From assembly GCF_020497125.1 (NCBI RefSeq), contig NC_059087.1, forward strand, positions 20,245,925-20,309,924: 64,000 bases of DNA, given 5' to 3'. Within the stretch, counting starts at the first letter, position 1; each line of letters starts with the position of its first letter. Shown here piece after piece: positions 23,546 through 35,400 of this stretch. Made by a program: the position numbers and the translations under genes. The notes below the pieces were generated by a model. That model saw only the letters and a list, made by a program, of their open reading frames with translations, was not told where the DNA came from and did no database searches. The stretch comes from Mauremys mutica (lineage: Eukaryota; Chordata; Testudines; Geoemydidae).

Positions 23546-23549
23546 TAGT

Positions 23550-24749
23550 AATGGTAAAGAAAAAGCTGAGAACTACATGCTGTTATCTAATACGAACAGG
23601 GCCATGGACACCTATCTCTGCATCCTCCCAATAAGCTGTGCTCTTTGAAATCATAATAAAACAGTCGGCCTTGATTTAATTATTTTTTTTTAAACAGTCC
23701 TGATGAAACAAGAACCAGAGCCTCCCACCTTGTTTGCTGTTGCAGGGATGTTGCAATTGGCTGCTCAGAATGCTTTTGCATTTGAAGCCTGATCCTGTCA
23801 CTTTGTGCTTGCAGGTATTGGCTGTCCTTTCAAATGACCAGGCACAGCTTTAGCAGAACTTGTTAAGCTGAGAAAAATCTATAAAGATGGTTCCATTTTA
23901 GAGGTAAAATGTCAAGGTATTGTGAGGGGGAGCTTCCACACCAATGAAAGGAACATGTGCACCGTGCTGGAAACGTACCTGGTTGTACTTGGAAAGCAAC
24001 AGCATGTGCCATCACAGGCCCTGTATCATCAACTTCAATTAGAAAAAAATCATAATGCTAAAATAAATCAAAGAGAAAATGGGTGGGGGGGGTAACTCAA
24101 TGAAACAGGCCCATGTAGAATAAAGTTATGTGATACCTTACTTAGCCAGTGTGCATTGTACTTGAATTAATGAACTTCTGTCAAGTTCTGCCTAAGGACC
24201 CAATTCTGCAGTAAGCTGCATGTAAGCAGTGGGGTTGAGCTCAAGTCCGTTAAAATGTCACTGGGCATTATGAGAGGTGGAGAGAGAAAATGATGTGAAA
24301 TTCACTTCAGTTTTCTACCGCACTGGCCTGCTCAAGGTAGAGTCCTCAAGATAATTTGTGGTTGTCAGCAGCTTAGATAAACTAACCCAGTTTCCATACA
24401 CATAAACCAGAATGTTTCCTGACAGGGTTCTGTGCAGGAGTGATTGCTACACTTTTATACCTACAATCTGGCACTTACAGTCTGTCACATAATACAGCTG
24501 ATTTGTGGATAAAAACCTATATAGAAAAAAGTCATAGAATACCTAGCTCTCATGTAGCGCTTTTCAGCCTTGGATCTCAAAGCACATTACAGAGGTCAGT
24601 GTCATGTAGAAGTTTTTCAGCCTCATTCAGATATTAAACTGATAAGAACAGACACTACACAGCAGATTCCTTCACTACAGCAGTTAAGCATTTAGACCCC
24701 CATCATGTAATGAACTCTGAGTGGGTGGAAGACTCTGCCACCATGGAAC
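23550..24749. other. DDX51-GST-A spacer, no exon seen
   Basis: No exon, ORF of note or complete repeat. A MIR-like snippet is suggested near 24,530-24,620 ('gcgcttttcagccttggatc', 'aaagcacattacagagg'). Confidence 0.4.
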
Positions 24750-24752
24750 TCA

Positions 24753-25676
24753 GGGTATGGCTACACTGGCGATTTGCAGCGCTGGAAAGCCTCCACCAGC
24801 GCTGCAATTAGTAAGTGGCCACACCTGCAGGGCACTTCCAGCGCTGCAACTCCCTGGCTGCAGCGCTGGCCGTACACCTCACTCAGCATGGGGAATAAGG
24901 ATTCCAGCGCTGGTGCTGCAGCGCTGGTCATCAAGTGTGGCCACACACCAGCGCTGTGATTGGCCTCCAGGGAATAAGGTGTATCCCAGAATGCTTTTAT
25001 AAATTACTCTCTTTGTTTTGTTATGCAGCCTTTCTTTGTTTTGTTGTGAACGAGCTCCGATCGGAGCTCCGTTCTGTACCTGGCTGTAAACAATCAAATG
25101 AGAGGCAGGCAGGGAGGGAGAGTGAATGAAACAGAACGGAGCCGTTTGAACTGCTTATCTAAAAAAACAAACACTGATCACAGCAAACAGGAGCTATCTA
25201 TACCTGGCTGTGAACGATCAAATGAGAGGCAGGCAGGAAGAGTGAATGAAACAGAACGGAGCCGATCGCTCCGTTGAACTGCTTATCTAAAAAAACAAAC
25301 ACTGATCACAGCAAACAGGCAGGCTGTTTGCAATTAGAGTTAAGACTAAGGGCTCATGAACATTTTGTGATTTTTCCAATCCAGGAAGCTAACACTCAGT
25401 GTTGGCTCCAAAAATCCACTCTCTCTATCTTCCCCGCTCCCTGTCACAGTACACCACCCTCCACCCCCCTCTTTTGAAAAGCACGTTGGTGCACTTGAAT
25501 GCTGGGATAGCTGCCCATAATGCAGCACTCCCAACAGCGCTGCAAATGCTCCAAATGTGGCCACACACCAGCGCTGGTAGCTGTGAGTGTGGCCACACAC
25601 CAGCGCTGCTCCTACACAGCTGGATGACCAGCGCTGCAAACTACCAGCGCTGCAAACCGTAAGTGTAGCCATACCC
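24753..25676 (+). mobile_element. 0.9-kb inverted-repeat element with CAGCGCTG-rich ends
   Basis: Ends 'gggtatggctaca' and 'tgtagccataccc' are inverted. The imperfect inverted terminal repeat runs about 33 bp, into 'tttgcagcgctgg'. Flanks are TCA on both sides (24750-24752 and 25677-25679), a possible 3-bp duplication. The palindromic octamer CAGCGCTG occurs seven times in the left 200 bp and five times in the right 150 bp. The core holds an imperfect 124-bp tandem duplication (25077-25200 and 25201-25319). No transposase is encoded. PIF/Harbinger-like is a guess from the 3-bp flank. Confidence 0.85.
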
Positions 25677-25861
25677 TCAGTGTAGGATTAGAGACTTAGA
25701 CCTGAATACGTTGTGTGTGCAGCAGCAGCATATAAATTCTCTTGCTATCCATCCAGTGATGATTCAAGCTGGGATCAGTGTTTTAAAAGGTTTTCTCCCA
25801 TTAAATGGGCTCATCCTATAAAGCACTGACAGTGCTCGGCACAAGACAGTATGGCAAGGGG

Positions 25862-25975
25862 TCAAATTTTCAAATGTGCCCTAAGTCCAATTTGCAAATC
25901 AGAGTTGACTCTGAATGAGACTTAGGCTCATAAGTGTCTCAGTCACTTTTGAAAATAGGATTTAGGCACCTATAT
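25862..25975 (+). repeat. Foldback MITE-like repeat
   Basis: 'caaattttcaaatgtgccct' on the left and 'cacttttgaaaataggattt' on the right are imperfect complements around a short centre. It lies upstream of GST copy A. Confidence 0.5.
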
Positions 25976-26458
25976 CACATAGCTGCCTTTGAGACTGCTG
26001 CCCACGGTCCCTGCCATGAACTGCTGACAGTCTCAGTACTGATGGGCTGAGGTCCGAAAGGACTCAGCACTCATGATAGCTTTACTGCAGTTCCACCATT
26101 TTGTTAACTGAGCTGGTTTAAATTATTCCACATTATAACTAAAAGGACAAGATGAAATAGCCCGGCCTTTCATAAATCCAAGTCAATCTTTATCTACTTT
26201 CCCCCCCCCCCCATCCCTCAACCTTTGTTCCCATGGCTAGGGAATTAGCATTGGGGTGTTTCCAGCCTGAATGAGCCCTGATTGGTCCAAAGTAACTAGC
26301 AGCGCTGGCTGAGTTGCTTAGGAAAGGCTCTTAGCAAAGGTATGCAGGAGTTATTCTCAGTCGTGCCTCTAGGCCACTTGCTGCAGGCTGAGTTGCTGTA
26401 AACGGCTCGTCTTCTCTAGGCTGTAGGGCTTCTCTGTCACTGAATCCCAGCTGCCAGA

Positions 26459-29400
26459 ATGGTGGTAGAGCTTTTTCTGGATCTCCTCTCCCAGCCCTGC
26501 CGAGCCCTCTTTATATTTGCCAAAAAAAACAACATCCCATTTGAGTTCAAGCATGTGGAGCTGCTAAAAGGTGAGTGGAAGGCACCTGTACCTGTGGGGA
26601 TGGACTGGGTGTATGTTATCCCTTTACTCTGGTAGGGAGGCCCAGCAATAACATCTTAAGGGAGAACTGATCTGTGCTGGGCTCTGTGCAGAATATCAGC
26701 ATGTTACATTTCTCAGGTGTAACTGATTCCCAGGCACCTCCCTTGCTATACACCCTAATGTGTCTCTGTCCCCCCACACAGGGATTTTGCCTTGTTGTTC
26801 ATTGCTGATCTCTAGTTGAGGGTGGAAATCTTATTTAGGAAACTAGATACATGAAAGAAATGTAGCCCCAGCTCTTTAAGCTCTTTTTTCTGGTGGTGTT
26901 CTTTCACTTTGGGCCACTGTTGTAATAGTTGTACATTTGGTGGGGTGGAGTCTTGGCTGTTTTTAACTATCAGGCTCGCATTTGGGAGGTGCAAGGTTGT
27001 ACCCAGTCTCTGATTCTTAACAGTTAAGCATATTACTAGTTGATGAGCTTGTTAAGTGAAGGAATGGGGCCAGGGGCATGCTCCCACTGTCACACGCATG
27101 TGCAGGCTCCTACTAGCAGTAGTCATGCTGTTTTCATGCTCCACTAAATATGTTCCTCCTCTGTGATGACATGACTAGACCAAAGCACTGAGCAGAAATG
27201 CTTTCTGAAAAGTCCTGCCTATGCTGAGTTGTCTCCAGCTCCCTGTAATTCAGAGTTGCTGATCTGGGTCTAAACCTTGGCTCTCGTGTCATCTTTAACA
27301 CTAAAAAAGTCTTGAGTTTTGTCTCCCTATTATGAGGCAGATTCTTGCAGTGTCCCTAAAACAGGTACTAGAAGGACTAGAGAGACTGAGACTAATTGCT
27401 GTTTAATCGGTGGTAATGTGTAACCTATAACTATTCTTATCTACCTCAATAATATCTGCTGGGGCCGCCATGGCCTTTCTTGCCCCATCCCCACCTGCAG
27501 GTGTCTCCCATTGCAGTAAAGAGAGAGTTTGTTCCACCAAACAACTGGCCTTTACTCCCTCTTTGGAAGTGTCAGTTATCTCACTGGGGTAAAGCCAGCT
27601 GTGTCACATGCTCCTCTCCAACTTCTTACATTTTTTGTTAAAGGGGATGTTTATGCCTCTGCTCAAATGTACCCCTATTCTTGTAGGATGGAAATGCTGC
27701 CTGGCATAAGGGGGACCGGCCTCCCTCTTGCCCCTTCACTGTGAGCCCTACTTTCCCCAAATATCCCCCCAAGACCCTACACCCCCTTTCCTGGGGAGGC
27801 TTGAGAATAATATCCTTAACAATTGGTAGAGGTGAACACTGATGGATCTCTTGGATCTTAAGAACAATGAAAAATCAATTAATCAGGTTCTTAAAAGAAG
27901 AATTTTAATTAAAGAAAAGGTAAAAGAATCACCTCTGTAAAATCAGGATGGTAAGTACTTTACAGAATAACAAAAGACTCAAGAACACAGAGGATTTCCC
28001 CTCTAGGCAAAACCTTAAAGTTACAAAAACAGGGATAAACCTCCCTCTTAGCACAGGGAAATTCACAAGCTAAAACAAAAGGTAATCTAATGCATTTCTT
28101 TTCTGCTATTACTTACTATTTCTGCAAGACTAGATGCTTAGTTCAGATACACTTAAGATGGAATTTCCCTGCCTGGTTTCTTGGCGGGCTCCAAGAGAGA
28201 CAGACCAAAACCTTCCCCCACAGATTTGAAAGTATCTTCTCCCCTTATTGGTCTTTTTGGCCAGGTGTCACCCAGGTTATCTGAGCTTCTTAACCCTTTA
28301 CAGGGTAAAGAGGGATTTTATGCTACCCTTAGCTGTATGTTTGGGGCGGGGGGAGAGAACTGAGCTGTAATAGGTCTGCAAGCCAAGTTACTTACATGGG
28401 TGCTCCCCCTTCCTTTCAACAAGCTTACACAGGTGTATTTGACTGGAACTTGGTAAATAATTCTGATAAGCACTCTAAGGAACGTGTGAACTCCCTTCTA
28501 GTTGTGTTTGAGCTATAGGGGAGCTGCAGTCAAAACCTAGGGACTTATTTTTGTCACTAAAATCAGCAACTGTGACTCTGAACGTATTCAGACAGTAGGT
28601 ATGGAGAGCTGAGAAAAGCCACTTTCTAAAGCCACTCTTCAGTGAAGAACTTCCATGGGAGTATATTCTGGAGCTACTAAATAAAGTGGGGGTGAGGGGG
28701 ACTGTAAAGAAAGCCTGAAAGGTGGGATTTCTCTTCTCTACTTTTCTGCCTTTCCTAGAAAACTCGTTAGCCTTGCGGACACTGAAAATTTCCCACTACT
28801 GACCATGGAGGGATTGGCAGGTGTCCGGGTGCTGCAGGATTTAACAACCACTTCTGACATGATGCTGAACGTGTTTAGTCCTCAGTTCAACTACAAGAAC
28901 AGCCATGTTGCTTTCCAGTTCAAGTGTGCATGTTGCCAACATCCCTTTTCAGCAGTGAGGGATCTTTTGCAGAGTAGATGTAAGGCTGGTGGTGACTGTA
29001 GAGCTGGTGGAGCATGACATCACAAGAGTGAAAGCTGAGTAATTGAGAAAGGAAGGGGTTTCCATCAAACTGCTTTAAACTTGGCTATTGGTTGAGGTCT
29101 ATCTCCTGTTAGTACCTATCTAATGTCAGTGACTAACACTCTGGATAAATGACTCTTTTGTTAAAAACTTAATGCCCTGGGCCCTTCGGTTCAAGTTCAT
29201 AACAAACATTCTCTTGAGTCTTTCACGAGGTCATCTAGCCTTGATGTTCATGATGCTTTATGAATTAAAAAAAAAAACAAAAAACAGGAGCCAATGTTGC
29301 AAACAATGAAGGGAGAGAAAGAGCCTTTGTGGGTTGTCATCCACCATAAAGAACAAAAAAGACACAACTCTTTGTTAAAAACCTCCTTTGCGGGCTTACC

Positions 29401-32400
29401 TTTCAAACGCCTTAAAACTTTGAAAGGGGAGCAGGGATTCTAGACTTTTCACCATGCCTTGTGTTTTTTCTCCTCTCCCTCGTCCTTCATTGATTAATAT
29501 GCACTTAATTGCTCCATTCATCCCCAGTGGATATTTCATCTACAAAGAACAGCAACTCCTCTCTCGGTTAAGCTGTGTTAACCAGAATGTTGGCACTGCT
29601 AAGGAGAGCTCTCCATTATTCCCTGTTTAAGTGAAAGCACTTGCCCAGCCTGCTGCTGTGACTCTGGTCTTTCTTAGCTTCCTCAACCCCTATGCCTCAT
29701 AACACATAACTGCCAGTTCTGAGGCACCTAAGGTCAAAGTTTAGGCACCAAGGAGATCATCAAAACCCCTGCTCAGCTACTACCTCACTCTAGAGGTGTT
29801 TCAAATCCCTCAGTGCCTAAATTGTTACTGTAAAAGTTTCTTTAGTCCTTAAGTTTCTGCCTCTGGGGATACGTGCAGGTGCCTGAATGCCTATCTCATG
29901 CCTAAGCCCCAGTGGGATCCTCATGCCAGGTGAAAGCTGGCGTTTCTCTGCCTATTGGGGCTGATCCTGTGGGCATTCTCAGAGCACACCTAACTACACA
30001 CAAAATGCTCACTCTAGATCAAGTCCCTTCCTAGCTGGAGGCAGGGGCCGGAAGCTCTGCTCTGAGTCTAAAGTAATCCAAGCACTCCCAGCTACATCCT
30101 CTGAAGTTCTGGAGTTCCCTTCCATACCCTGCTACTATGGGGCACAAGATGCTTTCTGTGATGGTGGAGGATGCACTGCTAGTCTTAAGCAACAAAATAG
30201 CATGTGGGGCAGAAGGGTGGCATAAACACGCCAATGGGGGATTTGAGAGTCTCATTTAGTTGCTCATGTTTGACAACCTGCCTCCCAGGCAGTATCTATG
30301 TTGTCATGCTGATGCTGGAGCTGCCCCAGCTGGTTCTGGAGAGGCTCAGCCAATTCTTTACCACAGAAGTCTGCTGTCCTGAAGTCAAAGCTGTGCCTGC
30401 TAAGTGTCTTTGGTACCAAAGGCGATAGTTCATCAAGAGAAGTGTGAACTAGGGACATGTAATAGGATGCCCTTCTCTCCAAACAGGACTCCTGGGGTTT
30501 TACTGTGCCTATGAAATACCCATTTTGGCTGAGTTCAGGCAGCCCCATCTGGGATCTTGCTGAGCTATGACACACACAGAAGAATCTGTCAAAGTTATGT
30601 GGCCTTAATGTGTCTATGCTGACCTTGCAGCAGCTGCTGTGTGCTGTGTCTCGGACCCCGTGCTGATTCCTGCCCTACATTCCGCAGAGATTTTACACCT
30701 CTCTGGCTCCTGCTGCAGCCCTATTGGTGAGGTGAATGTGAGCGGACACAGCAGGGATGCTCCCCTGCCATCCATCTTATGACATAAAATGTAGTTTAAG
30801 CCTGGCTGGAATAAACCAGAAAAGAGAAACGGTCTGTAATTACTAACGTACAAGCTACTCCCCTCATCCCCCTGCTGCTAATAAGGCGTAATATCAGATT
30901 TAGGCTTTATATGCTGGAGTGACCTTGAGACTGCCATCATGGGCATGTTAAAAATGCTGTTGCAACACACTGCAGCTCTTGCTTTAGGTCCCTCTTCCAG
31001 TAACAGCAGGAAGGAGAAATGCAGTTTCTTGAGCAGACACTCTGCAGTTACTCTTTCCTTTCCCAGTGCTCCTTGATATAACCCAGTGCAGCCTGGCAGC
31101 AGTTAATCCACCAGTTTTCATCTAACTGCTTCAATGAAAGGTTAAGTGAATCCCCTTTAGGCCTATGGCAAACTCCAGTGTTTCACAGCACAGGTGCTCT
31201 CTCCAAGAAGTCTCACGCTTGCTTCCATTCATTCAGTGGAGAAGCCTGAGTTTGCAATAAAGCCTACTAATAATGAAGAGTTCTGCTACATATTCTCTCC
31301 TCTCTCTATGCCTTGCTCTTGCATGACATTCACCTTTCTAAGGACTTTGGTGAGGGGAGATGAATAAGAATAGTCAAGGTACCGTGGGGAAGGAGGTGTT
31401 GTCAATTTAAAAGAATATTTAACTTATTAAACAAAGACAGGTTTGGGCTTCTTTCCTTTTCAGTACTGACCACCATGAGCCACTAAAATATGGGGCAGGC
31501 CAATGAACGTACTGAAAAGGGTGAGAAACTGACTCAGTTGTCATTGGACTGACTGAAGGAGATTTCAACAAAATCGCAAGCTCCAAATGCTCTATGCTAT
31601 ACAGTAGCAGCACTAGGCTTTACCAAAGCCTACATGTTGCTTATGAATACAGCAGAGAAGCACTGCTACATTTGCTCCCCTTACAGGGATGCTAAAGTGC
31701 ATTGTATCTCAGACTGCACTAACCTCCTGGATTCCTATGGAAATCCTTATAAGTTAAATACATTTGGTTCTGTTTAGGTCCTAAGTGCTACCAGTGCGGA
31801 CATACGCATGCATTCATGGTGCAAAATCAGGGTTATTATAGCCTTTTATACAGACAAACCATGGGCCCCTATGCTGCCTCAGCATGCAGACAGACCAGTG
31901 CTGGATATGGGACAGCAGGTGAAGGGTGTGCTAAAATCTTCAGTCCAGATCTGCACTCTTGCTTCAAGCCCTACTCTCAAATCCTGACAAAGTTGCTGAG
32001 CATGGGAGGTGCCATGAGGAGGACGCAAAGTTCAGCCCAAGGTCTGAATTTGGACCACTGGAAACAAGTGGATGCTCTGCTTCCCTGGAAGAGCCACCAT
32101 TGTTATGTGATACCTTAAATAAGGCCTCAGAGCATAGGTGTAGTTTGACTTCTATATTTGGGGGGGGGGGGGGGACAGCTCCAGCAGGCCAATGGGGCCA
32201 TCGGGGGGAAGGGGGGATTCCACGCTTGCCCAAGGCTTGCGGTTTGGAGGGGCAACTCTCCGCCCCAAAACTACACCCATGCCTCAGAGCTCTTTCATAA
32301 AGTGGCAATTACATGTTGGCTCGTTGCAACAGATCCTGCTTAATATGTAAGGACCAAACCCTTGCTAAAAAACACAATATACAGGCTAAGCTGTATTTAA

Positions 32401-35400
32401 AAAATAAAAATAAAAGCCAGTCTGCTATTAAGTGTTGGTGCTGTATGCATAAATCCCACCCATCGAACTAAAAACAGACCCATTTAATCTGTGTGATAAC
32501 AGCAAAACCACTAATTGCAAAGCAGAGTTCAGTAACCATTGGAAGCCTCATTCTGAAGCCTAAGGATGGTCGACATTTCAGAAGCGCTGCTTTGGAAGTG
32601 AATTTCCATAGGTCTGGAGGCTGGCTGGAACAAGTCCTCTGAAGCCTTCTTACTTCTCTGCATCTGTTTCCCTGAAGCCCACAATGTTAAAGGATGAGGA
32701 CTGGACAGAACAGAAATCGCCACTCAAAGGCTTATGTGACCTGAGTGAAGTCTGGGCCTGGAATCCTCCAGGCATTTCTAGAGCACAGCAGTGAGCAGAG
32801 AGATACACATGGAAAAATCTTGGTATCCTTTTTGGAAGGTTGCTAAAGGAGGCTGTGTTCCAAATAGAACCACTTTCACTGTGTAAAGATGGCAAGCCTC
32901 ATTTGTGACTATTCAAGTATCAGAAAACTAAACAAATTCCCAGAAGGTTCTGTGTTATCTGGGGATCACGTGCCAGAATGTTAGTACAAAAGGTTTGAGA
33001 GTTGCATCATTTAGCTCTCTGAGGTTCACTTGTGCAAGTTGGTTAGAGGAGCTTGAAAACAAAGGGCCCAGTCTTGCAAACACACAAGTCCATCCACTGA
33101 AGTGAGTCTAACCAGGTAGGCAAGCACTACTTGTGCATGGAAGGGTTCTCAGAATTGGGCCCTGATGTGAAGAGCACTCAGACGTCAGGTAAACTACCGG
33201 TAAATATTTTTCCTTTCCGGCTATAAAGCGCATCCCTTTTCTTCTATCTTGTATTGGAGCTCTGAAGAATTGTCATGAGAATGCAAACCCATGCCTATGT
33301 CTATTACCTACCTCAGACCTGACAGCATGCCTTTCTCTCCCCTCCCTGTCCTGATGCAAGTTATTCCTGCAATAAACTAATGGTGGCAGTTCCATTTGAT
33401 AATTGAAAGCAACGGATGTCTGAGTACAAACTGTAATGCATATAACTGAACTCCAACAGCAGCTTTTGGGTTTGGTAAAAGTGTCACAGCACTCAGTCAC
33501 AAAATATTGCATTTTCATGATTCAAAAGCATGATTGAAATCCTGCCTCACTCTAACAGGGCCTGAAAAGCTAACTGCCTTTGAATTGAACTGTGCTCCAG
33601 TTAGGCCTATGTAACTTTCACTTTCCACTGTTACCCTTGTCCTGCTTCCCTCTTAGGGTTACACCCATTTGTTATTTCTCATCTTAAAATTAGACTGCAA
33701 GCCTTGTGGGGATCTCACTCTGCGTATGTCAAGTGCCTCGCACAGGGATCCTGATAGGGGTCTTGGAACACTCCAGCAGCAGATATCTGATATTAAAACA
33801 AGGTCTATGAAGCAGACCTGAGCTGACAAGATTACTAGCATAAATTGAGCCTTACAAGCCTATTAACAAATGTCAGAACACTGAACATGCAGACAATGAA
33901 CAGGAGAGAGACAGGAATGCTGAGCTGATGAACAGGGAAGATAGCATCAGGATAAATCTTATTGCAAAATCTATATCTGTTATGGAACTCTGTTGCCCAC
34001 TTGCTCTCTTAGGAAAATAAACAGGACTTTTCCTTATGGCAAAGTTGGGATTCCTGGTCAAATATTCCCATGGACTCTGCTGATCCTCACTAATTGGTGA
34101 AGAATGTAGCTTTATTTGGGTGCTAAATTTAAACTTTGCTGGGTTGCTTCCCTCTAGTCATTGAATCTTCCTCTCATGCTACCATCTCCTTAATCTCCTC
34201 CTAAATCTTTTTAGGGCATCACCTTCGTGAAGAGTTTGGCAAGGTGAATGTGCTGAAGAAAGTACCAGCGTTAAAGGATGGAGCCTTCACCTTAGCAGAG
34301 AGGTGAGGATTAAACAAATGCAACCCTCTGATGCATTGTCTAACATCACAACATTTAACATCTATCTGCTATGTCCCCTGCTCAGAGTTCCACCTTATTA
34401 CCTGCTTATCTCTTCTCTCCATGCCTTGGCTTATCTGTCTTTTATATGTTGTTTTTGTGTCTTTTCTGCGTTCATGTCCTTTCTCTTCTCTCCCTATTTG
34501 TCAGCCCCACTCATCTATGCCTCTTCCAGTCCTATATTTCCCTGTTCCTTGTGTCCCTTATGCTTTGCTACAATTGTGCAACCATCTTTGAAGACAAGGA
34601 GATGAGGATAAACATTGGCCCAGCCCAGCCACTTGCATCAGGTGATGTTGCAGCTAAGCTGCCTGTAGGCTCAGTACTTGCAAAGTTCCATGGATCTGGT
34701 GAGTCACTGACTGTATGTGGAGAAGGGGCTGGCTTGAGGATGTCTACAGGTCTGGTAATGTAAAGCTTTCCCATCATGGGTGTATGGTCCAGTATAAATT
34801 GTTCTAGTGGTTCAAGTTGCAACTGGAAATATAGGCGATAGTGGGGCTGGATGGCTGATCTCCTCCTTTTTTTCCCTCCTCCCCCCCAGCCGCTGCCCCA
34901 CAAGCTGGATAAAGGATCACAGGGCAGTTTAAAAAAAAAAGGGGGTGTGTGGAGGAAGGAGAAGGGGAAACCCATTTCTCACTTTGCTGGAGGAAGGTGG
35001 GAGAAGCAAAAGTGAGAGTGGATTTTTTTTTCCACTTTCTCTCTCCTTCCCCCCCACCCCCACTGGGAAGTGGCTGGAATTGGAATGCAGAAAACTCCAA
35101 ATGCTTTTTCAAACCTAAAACATTCATTTCACCTAAACCACTCAAAACGAATTCATCTTGAAAAGCAAAACTTAAAAAAACAAACCTAAAAATGTTCACT
35201 TTCTCACCATTTCTTATGTGAAAAATCCCGCAGACTTCAAGCCGTGCGAGGAAGTAGCTGTTGCTATGGTATATGCATTTCTAGTGGGGGAAGGGGGGGC
35301 AGGGAGAGAAGTCTGAGTTGTAACTCTCATGGTACAGAACATGACTGGTTATTAGGGACTCAGGGGAGATTCTTGGGTCTGTCCGTATTAACTCACTGAC

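Noticed and set aside
24777..25660. Repeated CAGCGCTG units as a CRISPR-like array
   Set aside because: Vertebrate DNA, irregular spacing, very short unit and bounded by transposon inverted repeats.
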